Origin: Desulfosarcina widdelii
GTDB lineage: Bacteria; Desulfobacterota; Desulfobacteria; Desulfobacterales; Desulfosarcinaceae
Direction of reading: 5' to 3'
DNA length: 64,000 nt
Assembly (NCBI RefSeq): GCF_009688965.1
Contig: NZ_AP021875.1
Coordinates: 2,914,001-2,978,000, forward strand
In this document: positions 42,751 through 51,253 of the stretch, in pieces
Position numbering within the stretch: the stretch's first letter is position 1
Layout: each line of letters begins with the position of its first letter
Translations under genes and position numbers: made by a program
The notes under the pieces: model-generated
What the model was told of the DNA's origin: nothing
The model's input: the letters and a program-made list of their open reading frames with translations, nothing else
Database searches by the model: none

Positions 42751-44904
42751 ATGACGCACAGATCGATTTCCATCCTGACGGCGATTTTGCTCTCTGTCGC
42801 TTTTTGCGCCTTTGTCATGGTCTACGAAAGATTCGCCATGAACCGCGCCCAGGACCGCATCGAAACCCATGCACGCATCATCGAAGATGCCATGTGGAAT
42901 TACAACCGCCAGGGAATCGACGAATACCTGAAGCTGGCAGCGTTTTCGGACAGGTACGAATCGCTGACCGTTGTCCACCGCAACGGAGAGACCTTTCACG
43001 AAATTTACCAGGAGCCTTCCAGAAGCATCGAACGGATGCTGATTTCCTTCCATCTGATACCAAAGGTCCGGCTGCGGGCCACCGTATCTCACCGGGGTGA
43101 GACCATCGGCCATGTAGAGGCCGTCTGGCTGCCCCGCACCATCTACACCTATGCCAATGTGTTCCTGGCGCTGGTGTCGCTTTTCGTGATCATCCAGCTC
43201 CAACTGAGACTGCTTCGATCCAAAACCAAGCTCGAAGAGCGGGTGATGGAACGCACGGCCGAACTGGTGGCTTCCAACATGGAACTGAAAAGGGAGATCG
43301 ACGAACGCACCCGGGCCGAGGAGGCCCTTCGCACCAGCGAAATGAAGTACCGATTCCTTTCGGAAAACATCAACGATGTTATCTGGTCCCTGGACATGGA
43401 TCTGAACTACACCTATATCAGCCCGGCGGCCACACGGATTCACGGTTGGGATGCCGCCTATCGGGGCAGGCTGACACTGGATAAGGCCCTGACCCCGGCA
43501 TCGCTTCGCAAGGCCAGCGACTTGATCGGCAAACATCTGGCCCAGGGCGAGAAAACAGGTGATTACCGCACAACCATAACCGCCGAACTGGAAGTGATCA
43601 ACAAGGACGGGTCGAACACGATCTGTGAAGTGACCGCCTCGTTCATTCTGGATGAAAACAACCAGCCCACAGGCCTCCTGGGCGTATCCCGGGACATCAC
43701 CGAACGCCGTAAAGCCGAAGCCGAAAAGGCCGAACTGCAGCGGAAGCTGGAGCGCTCCAAGAAAATGGAGTCCCTGGGCCTGCTGGCCGGCGGCGTAGCC
43801 CATGACCTGAACAATGTCCTCTCCGGGATCGTCAGTTATCCGGACCTGCTGCTGATGGACCTTCCCGAAGTCAGCCCCATGCGTGCACCCATCGAGACCA
43901 TCAAGGCTTCAGGGCAAAAAGCCGCCACCATCGTTCAGGACCTGTTGACCCTGGCCCGCCGGGGCGTCAAAACCAGTGAAATTCTCAACATTAACGACCT
44001 CATCCGACAACTTCAGCAGGCAGCCGAATATAACGAACTGCTCTCATTATATCCGGATGTGCAATTCTCTTTCGATCTGGCCAGCGATCTTCCCAACATC
44101 AAGGGCTCCGCCGTGCACCTGACCAAAACCTTTATGAATCTGCTTGCCAACGCAGCCGAGGCCCAACCCGGCGGCGGTGAAATCCATGTCGCCACCCAAA
44201 GCCTCTATCTGGACCGGCCCATCAAGGGATACAATACGGTCGAGCCAGGCGAGTACATTCGCCTGCAAGTGAAGGATTCCGGCGAGGGCATCAGCGAAAC
44301 AGACATCAATCATATTTTCGAGCCATTCTACACCAAAAAGGAAATGGGGCGCAGCGGTACCGGATTAGGTCTGGCGGTGGTCTGGGGGGCGGTTCGGGAT
44401 CACAGGGGCTACATCGATGTACACAGTCAGTCTGGCAAAGGCACCACCTTCCACTTATACTTCCCACTGTCCAGAGAGTCGGCGAAGGAGAAAACCGCGT
44501 CGCTGAACTTGGAAAACATCCAGGGCAACGGTGAACGCGTTCTGGTGGTGGACGACCTGGAATCCCAGCGGACCATCGCCACCCACCTGCTTCAGCGGCT
44601 GAATTACTCGGCCCATGCGGTGAACAGCGGTGAAGCTGCTGTCGAATACTTGCAGGACAACACAGTGGATCTGGTGGTTCTGGACATGATCATGGACCCG
44701 GGCATGGACGGCCTGGAGACCTGGCGGCAAATCGTCGGTATCCATCCGGAACAGCGCGCCATCATCGCCAGCGGGTACGCCGAAACCGAAAAAGTCAAAA
44801 CCGCCCAGCGCTTGGGCGCCGGGGAATACCTGAAAAAGCCTTATATGATCGACAGCCTGGGCAAATCGATTAAAAAGGCGCTGGCGGGCTCCGACGAGAC
44901 ATAA
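42751..44904 (+). CDS. Hybrid sensor histidine kinase: membrane sensor, PAS, HisKA-HATPase, receiver
   Basis: 717 residues. Membrane helices at about 8-28 and 133-155 flank a periplasmic sensor of about 100 residues. A coiled coil follows, then a PAS/PAC unit (about 195-325, closing with DITERRKAEAEK), a HisKA domain with His351 in GGVAHDLNNVLSG, a HATPase domain (NLLANAAEA, DSGEGI, GTGLGLAVVWG), and a C-terminal receiver with phospho-acceptor Asp645 in LDMIMDPGMDG. The His-to-Asp relay is internal, and no output domain is attached. It would signal to an unlinked phosphotransfer protein or act on its own autoregulation. No regulator gene is adjacent. Confidence 0.92.
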   Translation: MTHRSISILTAILLSVAFCAFVMVYERFAMNRAQDRIETHARIIEDAMWNYNRQGIDEYLKLAAFSDRYESLTVVHRNGETFHEIYQEPSRSIERMLISFHLIPKVRLRATVSHRGETIGHVEAVWLPRTIYTYANVFLALVSLFVIIQLQLRLLRSKTKLEERVMERTAELVASNMELKREIDERTRAEEALRTSEMKYRFLSENINDVIWSLDMDLNYTYISPAATRIHGWDAAYRGRLTLDKALTPASLRKASDLIGKHLAQGEKTGDYRTTITAELEVINKDGSNTICEVTASFILDENNQPTGLLGVSRDITERRKAEAEKAELQRKLERSKKMESLGLLAGGVAHDLNNVLSGIVSYPDLLLMDLPEVSPMRAPIETIKASGQKAATIVQDLLTLARRGVKTSEILNINDLIRQLQQAAEYNELLSLYPDVQFSFDLASDLPNIKGSAVHLTKTFMNLLANAAEAQPGGGEIHVATQSLYLDRPIKGYNTVEPGEYIRLQVKDSGEGISETDINHIFEPFYTKKEMGRSGTGLGLAVVWGAVRDHRGYIDVHSQSGKGTTFHLYFPLSRESAKEKTASLNLENIQGNGERVLVVDDLESQRTIATHLLQRLNYSAHAVNSGEAAVEYLQDNTVDLVVLDMIMDPGMDGLETWRQIVGIHPEQRAIIASGYAETEKVKTAQRLGAGEYLKKPYMIDSLGKSIKKALAGSDET

Positions 44905-45029
44905 ATAATCTGAATTCGATTCCTTTTTTGCGATTGACAAACCCACCCAAAATCGATTTACTCATCCTTCCTGATCCGATTTCTTCATACTCAATCTGCC
45001 GAGAAGTGACACACTGACGGAGGTTCCCG

Positions 45030-45683
45030 ATGACACCGGCTACCCAACAGGCACTGGAAGGGTTGCGCGATCTGTCCACGCTCAAATGGTACGTGATTCC
45101 GCTGCTGGCTTATACCTTTTACATCTATACCCTGGAAATGAAGAAAGCCCGGACCACAGGCAACTGGAATGCCGTGTTTGCCGGCCTGACCGTATTTGGC
45201 ATGGATTTCATCAACGAAACCTGGAATGGTTGGGTGCTTGTATTCACCCAGCGGTCCGCCTTCTGGACGGCCCCCGGCGAAACGGCCCTTCGCACCATGG
45301 TGGGCTGGAATATCGAAATCATGTTCATGTTTGCCATTTCGGGCATCATTTACGCCAACACCGTTTCCGAAGACCGCGACGAAAAAATCCTGGGCATCCC
45401 CAACTGGTGGTTCTGGGCCATCGGGTATTCGGTCTTCTGCGTGTTCGTTGAAGTGCTGCTCAACATGGGAGGGCACCTGATCTGGGAATACCCCTTCTGG
45501 CATCGGTCTTTCAAAGGCGTCTGGCTGATTTTTTTCTTCGGCTATTTTCATTTTTACGTGGCCGCCCTGCTGGTCATGGGGTTGCGAAGCATTCGCGCCA
45601 AGGCCGTTACCGTCGCGTCCCTATACGGGATTGCCATCGTTGCCAATATTTTTGGACTGGGAATCATGGGCTGGACATATTGA
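45030..45683 (+). CDS. Hypothetical multi-pass membrane protein
   Basis: 217 residues with about six hydrophobic segments: near 20-38, 48-65, 90-110, 128-150, 165-190 and 195-214. Aromatic-rich stretches (NWWFWAIGYSVF, FFFGYFHFYVA) and the motif FINETWNGWVLV are distinctive, but no family is recognised. A solid ribosome site (GGAGG) precedes the ATG. It is 125 bases from the hybrid kinase, on the same strand, and could be cotranscribed. No substrate or role is proposed. Confidence 0.75.
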   Translation: MTPATQQALEGLRDLSTLKWYVIPLLAYTFYIYTLEMKKARTTGNWNAVFAGLTVFGMDFINETWNGWVLVFTQRSAFWTAPGETALRTMVGWNIEIMFMFAISGIIYANTVSEDRDEKILGIPNWWFWAIGYSVFCVFVEVLLNMGGHLIWEYPFWHRSFKGVWLIFFFGYFHFYVAALLVMGLRSIRAKAVTVASLYGIAIVANIFGLGIMGWTY

Positions 45684-45769
45684 CGATTCCGTCCGGAACG
45701 CGGTTTTTACCAACCACGATTTCTTACATCCAAGGGATCAAGTTTTAATCATTTTCTAACGGGGGAATG

Positions 45770-45789
45770 TCAACCAGGGTTGATATAAT
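45770..45789 (+). promoter_or_regulatory. Palindrome adjoining a TATAAT box upstream of the HNH gene
   Basis: TCAACCAGGGTTGA (45770-45783) is an inverted repeat with 6-base arms that ends exactly where TATAAT (45784-45789) begins. No good -35 box lies at the right distance, so activity may depend on an activator or be absent. The HNH gene starts 66 bases downstream. Confidence 0.3.
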
Positions 45790-45855
45790 CGAACAACAAC
45801 CCGAATTATCCTGACCGAACACCAGCAAAACCCTTCCCGCAAAGGGGACAATGCC

Positions 45856-46362
45856 ATGGGCCAATCGTGCGTTTTACTCAATGGAGACTACACTTTTCTC
45901 GGTCTGGTAGACTGGAAAAGGGCCATGAGCCTGATGTTTGCCGAAAAAGTCAGGGTCCTGAAGTTTTCCGACCGGGTGATACAGGGCGTGAGCCGGACGT
46001 TCCGCGCGCCGGCCGTGGCGGTGCTGATCAAGGTGGTCAGAAGCGTTTACCGGGGTCGCGTTCCCTTTTCACGGCGCAACGTAATGGTACGGGACCGCTT
46101 TACATGCGCTTATTGCGGAACCCGGTCCCATCCCATCACCATGGACCACGTCGTTCCCCGTTCCCGCGGAGGCAAAACCGACTTTGACAATTGTGTGGCC
46201 TGCTGCCGGGCCTGCAACCAGAAAAAGGGCGCCCGCCTGCCCAGCGAAGCCGGAATGCCTCTTCGGCGGCGTCCCTGGCAACCCACCATTGCCGAATTCA
46301 TCCGGATTCGCCTCCGCCAGTCCGATGTCTACCAACTGCTCGTGGAACTGGGACTGTTGTAG
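45856..46362 (+). CDS. HNH endonuclease family protein
   Basis: 168 residues. The HNH domain is in the C-terminal half: CAYCGTRSHPITMDHVVPRSRGGKT, then DNCVACCRACNQKKG. The two CxxC pairs (CAYC and CRAC) hold a structural zinc and the DH-N-N pattern gives the metal-dependent active site. The N-terminal part has a basic VLIKVVRSVYRGRVPFSRRNV stretch. Many such single-domain HNH proteins are widespread in bacteria and are not tied to restriction systems. No methylase or mobile genes adjoin it. Convergent with the DUF309 gene 31 bases away. Confidence 0.9.
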   Translation: MGQSCVLLNGDYTFLGLVDWKRAMSLMFAEKVRVLKFSDRVIQGVSRTFRAPAVAVLIKVVRSVYRGRVPFSRRNVMVRDRFTCAYCGTRSHPITMDHVVPRSRGGKTDFDNCVACCRACNQKKGARLPSEAGMPLRRRPWQPTIAEFIRIRLRQSDVYQLLVELGLL

Positions 46363-46393
46363 ATCGCTTTGTCAACCGATAAACCCGCTACAA

Positions 46394-46942
46394 TCAAAGC
46401 GCCGGAGGTTGAAGCCTTGGTGGATCGGGGTCCAGTGACCGAAGCTTTTCCAGCAGCAATTGGGGGTCAAAATGGGGTGTCAGCCGCTGCCGGTATTGTT
46501 CCAACGCGTCCAGGGCTTTTGCGCCGATGCGCCGGGCTGCGCTGCGATTGCCCTGCTCCAGATGCACATAGGCACCGGCTGCCCGGATAAGAGCCTGAAG
46601 CAATCTTTTTTCGTCGCCCTCCGCCGCCATCCAGAACGGTTCCAGATATTCGTGGGTTTCGAAAAACAAGCGGCGGTTAAATATGCGCGGGGCAATGGCC
46701 AACGGATCATCGGCCGGGCAGTCCCCTATGTCCGTCAGCACGCCTTCGTAGGCAGTCATCCGTTTGTCGATGTAATCCCTGACCACAGCGGGAAGATCGC
46801 CGTTCAGGAAGAACCCGGCCGTGTGTTGCACCGGCTCGAGCGCCCTGCGATCCAGAGCTTCTTTGAATCCCTCGGACAGCGCGTTGCGGACGTTGCGGCA
46901 TAGGCGATTGTTGAAAGGATCGAAACGGTCGATTTCGCTCAT
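46394..46942 (-). CDS. DUF309 domain protein
   Basis: 182 residues. The C-terminal half has the DUF309 helical signature: FNRRLFFETHEYLEPFW (the HExxE-like segment with His and Glu), then LLQALIRAAGAYVHLEQGN and AARRIGAKALDAL. The family is of unknown function and structurally resembles an alpha-helical metal-binding bundle. The N-terminal half has no relative I recognise. Convergent with the HNH gene, and 450 bases from the divergent rho-like gene. Confidence 0.85.
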   Translation of the reverse strand: MSEIDRFDPFNNRLCRNVRNALSEGFKEALDRRALEPVQHTAGFFLNGDLPAVVRDYIDKRMTAYEGVLTDIGDCPADDPLAIAPRIFNRRLFFETHEYLEPFWMAAEGDEKRLLQALIRAAGAYVHLEQGNRSAARRIGAKALDALEQYRQRLTPHFDPQLLLEKLRSLDPDPPRLQPPAL

Positions 46943-47053
46943 GTAGTGCTCCTGTTTCTTGCTTCCATCGATGAATCATAACCGATAGCATCGGATAGAG
47001 ACTGCTTGTCACGTCTAAAAAAATTGGAAACGATTCGTTTGGTTCGATAATGG

Positions 47054-47082
47054 TTGTCAGACGGGTCCAACTGTTTTATTAT
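47054..47082 (+). promoter_or_regulatory. Sigma70-type promoter with a long leader for the rho-like gene
   Basis: TTGTCA (47054-47059), a 17-base spacer and TATTAT (47077-47082). Transcription from here would give a leader of about 300 bases before the GTG at 47393. Nothing else is visible in the 450-base gap apart from a short GATACCGTATC palindrome near 47326 and the ribosome site at 47381-47387. Long leaders are known for rho autoregulation by premature termination; it is an inference here. Confidence 0.5.
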
Positions 47083-47392
47083 AACATTTATTCAGTCGCG
47101 ATTGTTACCACTCGTCCATCGCCAGCGTCAAACGAGCGAGACTCCCACCGGTTTAATTTCAACCAAGGGTACCAGGTTTAACGACCAGCCACAATCCGGC
47201 TCCGGTATTGCGACCGGCAACAGGACGGTATTTACCGAAAGCAGGGGATGGGACGGACTGTTATCCCGACCCCGGCAACAGCGAAAGACGGACCGCTTAA
47301 AATATAACATATTGTTTTTAAAATCGGATACCGTATCGGAAACAATATATCTGGAAGAACAATAGATAAACTGTCAAGCGAAAGGAGTATCC

Positions 47393-48475
47393 GTGGAATC
47401 GGTTAGCGGCCACCTCGAAATCCTGGACAAGGGGTTCGGCTTTCTGCGAAACATAGACAACAATTACCAGGCCGGCCCGACGGATACCTTTGTCCCGGCG
47501 TTTTTGATCGGCAAACTCGGACTGCGGGAGGGAACCCTGATCGAAGGTCAGGGAGAACCGGGCAACCCAGGCAACCGGAATCTGAAGCTTGCCAGGGTGG
47601 AGCAGGTCAACGGCCTGTCCCTGGACCGGTATGCCCAAACCGAAACCATGCACACCATGACCAGCATCAACCCAGATCAGCGTCTGCGCATGGCCCAGGG
47701 ACCCAAAGACCTCACCGGCCAGGCTCTGGACCTCATCGTCCCCATGGGTCGGGGCCAGCGGGGATTGATCATCTCTCCGCCCAAATCGGGCAAGACCACA
47801 CTCTTGCGGCACATGGCCAACTCGGTGACGGCCAACGATCCGGAAATGAATGTCTTTGTCCTGCTGGTCAATGAACGGCCGGAGGAGGTGACCGATTTTA
47901 AGCGGGGGCTTAAAAATGCCCACGTGCTCTACTCCTCTTCGGATCAGAGTATCGCGCAGCACATGCGCATGACTCGTCTGGCCGTGCACTCGGCCATGCG
48001 CTGCGCCGAAACCGGGAGGGACACGGTAGTCTTTATCGATTCCCTGACCCGCATGGCCCGGGCCTTCAACGCCGAGACGGAAAGCTACGGCCGGACCCTT
48101 TCCGGTGGACTGGGTGCCAACGCCATGGAAGTGCCGCGCAAAATTTTCGGTGCGGCCCGCAACATCGAGGACGGCGGATCGCTGACCATCATTGCTACCA
48201 TTCTGGTGGAGACCGGCAGCCGCATGGACGACATCATCTATCAGGAATTCAAGGGAACGGGCAACATGGACCTGGTACTCAGCCGGGAGTGCGCCGAGCA
48301 CCGGGTCTTTCCGGCCATCGACATCCGGCAGAGTGGAACCCGCAAGGAAGAACTGCTGCTGGACAAGGAAGAACTCAAAAAAGTGGTGGATATCCGACGG
48401 GCCTTGTCAAAAAAAGATACGACCGAAGCCATGGCGGATCTGATTGAATATCTGGACCGACGAAGTAAAAACTGA
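47393..48475 (+). CDS. rho: Transcription termination factor Rho, short form lacking the N-terminal helix bundle
   Basis: 360 residues against roughly 415-420 for a typical Rho. It starts directly in the RNA-binding cold-shock-like domain (GHLEILDKGFGFLR, residues 6-19, where Rho has GVLEILQDGFGFLR), so the usual N-terminal Rho_N segment of about 50 residues is missing. The motor domain is complete: GRGQRGLIISPPKSGKTTLL (Walker A, Lys134), DERPEEV-like NERPEEVTD, VVFIDSLTRMARAFN, GGSLTIIATILVETGSRMDD and the closing SGTRKEELL. The GTG start has a strong AAAGGAG site 5 bases upstream, and no in-frame start exists to restore the missing part. Probably a second, divergent Rho, or an organism-specific short form; paralogue status cannot be judged from the window. 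Confidence 0.9.
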   Translation: MESVSGHLEILDKGFGFLRNIDNNYQAGPTDTFVPAFLIGKLGLREGTLIEGQGEPGNPGNRNLKLARVEQVNGLSLDRYAQTETMHTMTSINPDQRLRMAQGPKDLTGQALDLIVPMGRGQRGLIISPPKSGKTTLLRHMANSVTANDPEMNVFVLLVNERPEEVTDFKRGLKNAHVLYSSSDQSIAQHMRMTRLAVHSAMRCAETGRDTVVFIDSLTRMARAFNAETESYGRTLSGGLGANAMEVPRKIFGAARNIEDGGSLTIIATILVETGSRMDDIIYQEFKGTGNMDLVLSRECAEHRVFPAIDIRQSGTRKEELLLDKEELKKVVDIRRALSKKDTTEAMADLIEYLDRRSKN

Positions 48476-48486
48476 GGTTCGTAAAT

Positions 48487-48696
48487 ATGGACGGCCGTTA
48501 CCGTAAAAACATCCTCCCCGGTGCACAAGTGGATATCGTCCTCAAAACCGATCAGCGCACCGGCCGTCTGACCCATGGCACGGTCAAGGACATTCTCACC
48601 CGATCTGCGCACCATCCCCATGGCATCAAGGTCCGCCTGATCGATGGACAGGTGGGCAGGGTTAAAAAAATTGAACCCATCAGACCGATAAACTGA
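48487..48696 (+). CDS. ywbE: YwbE family protein
   Basis: 69 residues, the entire length being the YwbE (DUF2196) domain: NILPGAQVDIVLKTDQRTG, then GTVKDILTRSAHHPHGIKVRL and the final GRVKKI. It is a small beta-rich protein of unknown function, known widely from Bacillus onward. The gene follows rho by 11 bases, so both are one transcription unit; an RNA-related job is possible but unproven. It ends 31 bases before the insertion sequence. Confidence 0.88.
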   Translation: MDGRYRKNILPGAQVDIVLKTDQRTGRLTHGTVKDILTRSAHHPHGIKVRLIDGQVGRVKKIEPIRPIN

Positions 48697-48789
48697 CCGC
48701 GACACCTTTCACAAGCTTCCGCCGCGATAACTAGTGTCGATCCATAAATGGTAATTTTCAGAGCCGAGTCGCAAAAAAAATAGAGTGGT

Positions 48790-48809
48790 AAAATCCTCGG
48801 CAGGATTTT
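48790..48809. terminator. Stem-loop within the left end of the insertion sequence
   Basis: AAAATCCT (48790-48797), loop CGGC, AGGATTTT (48802-48809), followed on the plus strand by one more T and CTCACC. The stem could terminate incoming rho-ywbE transcription on the plus strand, and read the other way it lies downstream of the transposase gene. The run of T is short, so the efficiency is doubtful. Confidence 0.4.
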
Positions 48810-48910
48810 TCTCACCATCGCTACATCGGTTTGTGGCTAATTTACCGAAATCGGCTTAATGCAAGCGCACTTGTTCAACCAGTTTTCACGATGCGGAATC
48901 GATTAAGGTC

Positions 48911-50269
48911 TCAAGTGGCTGTTTTTCCCCTGGCGATGGTCAGCAGGTTGGCGGCCACAATCGAAGACCAAACATAGGATTTAAACGAGTCCCATCCTTT
49001 CCAGGTACAGCGGGTCAGGCCAAGGCAACGCTTCAGCCAGGAGATACCGGATTCAATACCCGCTCGAAAGCGGCGCAATCGACGATACACATATTGGCTG
49101 CGGCACATGTCGGTTTCAGATAGACCTCGTTTCTTGGCAAAGCAGACGTCTTTGATCTTACGCGATTGGGCTCGCTTCAAGTTTTCCTTGGATGCAAAAC
49201 CGCCGTCGAAGCTGGCCTTGAGGGGATAGCGGCCATAAATTTGTTTTTGCCGCTCAAGCATCGGTATCGTCAGGTCGGCGTCGGCCGGATTGCCTTCGGT
49301 GATGACACAGTCCAAAATAAGGTTCGACGCGCCTCCGGTCAGACAGATTTTGTGACCAAACAGCGTATCGCGCCTATCCTTGACGATGATATCGGTATGT
49401 GGCTCGAACAACGATACTACTTTGTCTTTGGCATCGACCGTTTCTCCATGAAGAACCCGGCGTTCGGTCTGGTGGATCACCCTGCGGGTCAGATCGACAA
49501 AATGTTCGATCTGGAAGCCAATCGTCATGACCAGCGGGTCGCAGGTCGCACCGGCATTGATCGCAGCGACTGCCTTATGAGCGTACCCAACCACTTTGCG
49601 ACTGGTTTTGAGCAGGTCCACATAGGCAACCTTACGCTTGTTTTTCCGTTTGGCATTCATCACCGCCAGCATCCGTCGTTTGGCAACACGGGTATGGTTA
49701 TGGAAGTCAGGAACTGTGATCCCCGATTCATCCCGGAAGCGCTTCAGCAGCCTCGTCAACACGCGAACACCATCCCACAGCAGGTTGGAGTCGGTGGGAT
49801 GATGGATGTGAGTTTCAACGCACGTGCAATCGACCCGGACCTGTCGGCCCTTTTCAATGCCCTTTTGCTTCGCATATCCCAAAAGATCCGCATTGATCAG
49901 TTCCCAGGTGGCGTCCGATATGCCTTTGATATTTTTGTTCAGGGCGGATTTTTTGTATCCCTTGTCGGCGATACCGATCCGGCAGAACCAACTCAATGCC
50001 TGCGAATCGACAATATGAAATGCCAGTTCATCATACGTAAAACCGAAAAGGATTTTGACGATAGCACAACGCAGTACCTGGTCGGCGCTCATGCCGTCAG
50101 CCCCAGTTCGATAGGCCACCAGCTTGCCCTTGTTCAAATCTTGAAGAACGCGATCACAGATGATAGGGTGAGCATCGATGATACCACTGATAGCTGTAAG
50201 TTCTTTTGCTTGGGCGTGGTCTTTGATCTGAGGCATCAGGGGCATCTGTTTTTGCCATTTTTCGCGCAT
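48911..50269 (-). CDS. DDE transposase of the insertion sequence
   Basis: 452 residues, intact frame. N-terminal DNA-binding part with TGADGMSADQVLRCAIVKILFGFTYDELAFHIVDS (an IS5-like N-terminal module). The catalytic core includes RVDCTCVETHIHHP (first Asp), the middle segment ILDCVITEGNPADADLTIPML with the second acidic residue, and RRFRAGIESGISWLKRC, whose Glu is the third. The C-terminal arrangement resembles the ISNCY-type transposases common in deltaproteobacteria, but I cannot assign the family firmly. Transposes the element by cut or copy-and-paste. Being uninterrupted, it may still be active. Confidence 0.85.
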   Translation of the reverse strand: MREKWQKQMPLMPQIKDHAQAKELTAISGIIDAHPIICDRVLQDLNKGKLVAYRTGADGMSADQVLRCAIVKILFGFTYDELAFHIVDSQALSWFCRIGIADKGYKKSALNKNIKGISDATWELINADLLGYAKQKGIEKGRQVRVDCTCVETHIHHPTDSNLLWDGVRVLTRLLKRFRDESGITVPDFHNHTRVAKRRMLAVMNAKRKNKRKVAYVDLLKTSRKVVGYAHKAVAAINAGATCDPLVMTIGFQIEHFVDLTRRVIHQTERRVLHGETVDAKDKVVSLFEPHTDIIVKDRRDTLFGHKICLTGGASNLILDCVITEGNPADADLTIPMLERQKQIYGRYPLKASFDGGFASKENLKRAQSRKIKDVCFAKKRGLSETDMCRSQYVYRRLRRFRAGIESGISWLKRCLGLTRCTWKGWDSFKSYVWSSIVAANLLTIARGKTAT

Positions 50270-50551
50270 TTTGTGATCGGCTCCTTTCTTTCTTTTGTAG
50301 TGATATTGGTTGTTTGGCGACTTTCAATATACTACAAAGAGAAGAGAAAAACCACTACAAAATGCGCGTTTCTTATTTATTACAGGTAGTTATTCCTGTG
50401 GATGAGCACTAACTAGTAAAAACCTGTACCACCCGAAAGAAAACGACGCTGCCGGGTTGCGCAATGCAATTCTGCCCTTATTATGTCCTGCGCACCCCGC
50501 TGCCGAACGGCATGGTGCTGCATTTCGGCGGGTCGTCTACGCGATCCATAG

Positions 50552-50599
50552 ACTGGAAAGTTCAGGCGTTTTAAAACTGGAAAGTTCAGGCGTTTTAAA
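50552..50599. repeat. Exact tandem duplication of a 24-base unit
   Basis: The unit ACTGGAAAGTTCAGGCGTTTTAAA (described by position: 50552-50575 and again 50576-50599) is duplicated without a mismatch. It lies 31 bases upstream of the ATG at 50631, so it could influence transcription or translation of the SLOG-like gene. It is just to the right of the insertion sequence. Confidence 0.85.
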
Positions 50600-50630
50600 A
50601 ATGGATGAAACATTTAACAAGGAGAAACCA

Positions 50631-51185
50631 ATGGCAGATCGTTCCCATATCACTCTTTACAGTGGAGGCCACAAGGGCACCGAATCGAAATTCGGTCGGT
50701 TGGCCGAGGAATGGGGAATTCAGGAAGTCAACTTTTCGTTCGAAGGGCATGTGGTGGAGCGTTCACGCGGACTCCGCGAACTGAGCCCCGAGGAATTGGA
50801 TAAAGGCAATGTCAGCATGGAAATCGTGTCGGCCCGGATGGGACGCAAATTTGCCCAGGCCAACAAGATTCGCAAAGTGATTCAGACCATCTTCCATATG
50901 GTCAACAACGGTTACCATGTGATTGCCGTAGGTTGGATTCAGCCGGATGACACGGTCAAGGGAGGAACCGGATGGGGCGTGGAATTGGCCAAGCTGTTCA
51001 ACCGGCCGGTGCATGTCTACGATCAGGAGCACAAGGGTTGGTTCACCTGGAAAGACAACGCCTGGGTGGCCGGGGCACCTGAAATCGAAAAGAACACGTT
51101 TGTGGGAACAGGCACCCGCAATCTCACCGAGGACGGTAAAAAAGCCCTTCGCAGCTTCTTTGAAGGCGCATTCGGGCCGGCCTGA
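50631..51185 (+). CDS. SLOG-like Rossmann-fold protein (YpsA/DprA-related), function unknown
   Basis: 184 residues. The start has a strong AAGGAG site 6 bases before the ATG. The protein begins ITLYSGGHKGTESKFGRLAEEWG, a nucleotide-binding-like first strand and loop, and has GGTGWGVELAKLFNRPVHVYDQEHKGWFTW near 120-150, the pattern of SLOG/YpsA-type domains in which GGTG precedes a helix and a strand ending with a hydrophobic run. Such proteins are suspected to bind nucleotide-derived ligands, sometimes in defence systems. No effector gene lies next to it. Identification is by pattern only. Confidence 0.55.
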   Translation: MADRSHITLYSGGHKGTESKFGRLAEEWGIQEVNFSFEGHVVERSRGLRELSPEELDKGNVSMEIVSARMGRKFAQANKIRKVIQTIFHMVNNGYHVIAVGWIQPDDTVKGGTGWGVELAKLFNRPVHVYDQEHKGWFTWKDNAWVAGAPEIEKNTFVGTGTRNLTEDGKKALRSFFEGAFGPA

Positions 51186-51253
51186 TGTCCTCCCGGCCTG
51201 CGAGTGGCGGCTGCCGGTTTCACCGGCGGCCGTGCTTGCATTGGAAACAGATG

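Larger units (their letters stand above)
48736..50409 (-). mobile_element. Insertion sequence with ISNCY/IS5-superfamily-like transposase
   Basis: 1674 bases, bounded by direct repeats TAACTAGT at 48728-48735 and 50410-50417, taken as an 8-base target duplication. The ends carry an imperfect inverted repeat: left GTCGATCCATA and, in reverse complement, right GTGCTCATCCACA, sharing ATCCA with a two-base shift. A hairpin AAAATCCT-CGGC-AGGATTTT lies near the left end at 48790-48809. The single transposase gene occupies most of the element. The element inserted after the ywbE gene and did not break a recognisable gene; the sequence at 50418-50630 was probably the neighbouring upstream region. Confidence 0.8.

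Noticed and set aside
49166..50389. 407-codon plus-strand frame through the insertion sequence
   Set aside because: Antisense to the transposase, with no transposase or other motif and no start signal.
45856..51185. Antiphage defence island (HNH, SLOG-like, insertion sequence)
   Set aside because: The genes are separated by rho, ywbE and DUF309 and do not form an operon; no recognisable defence core gene is present.
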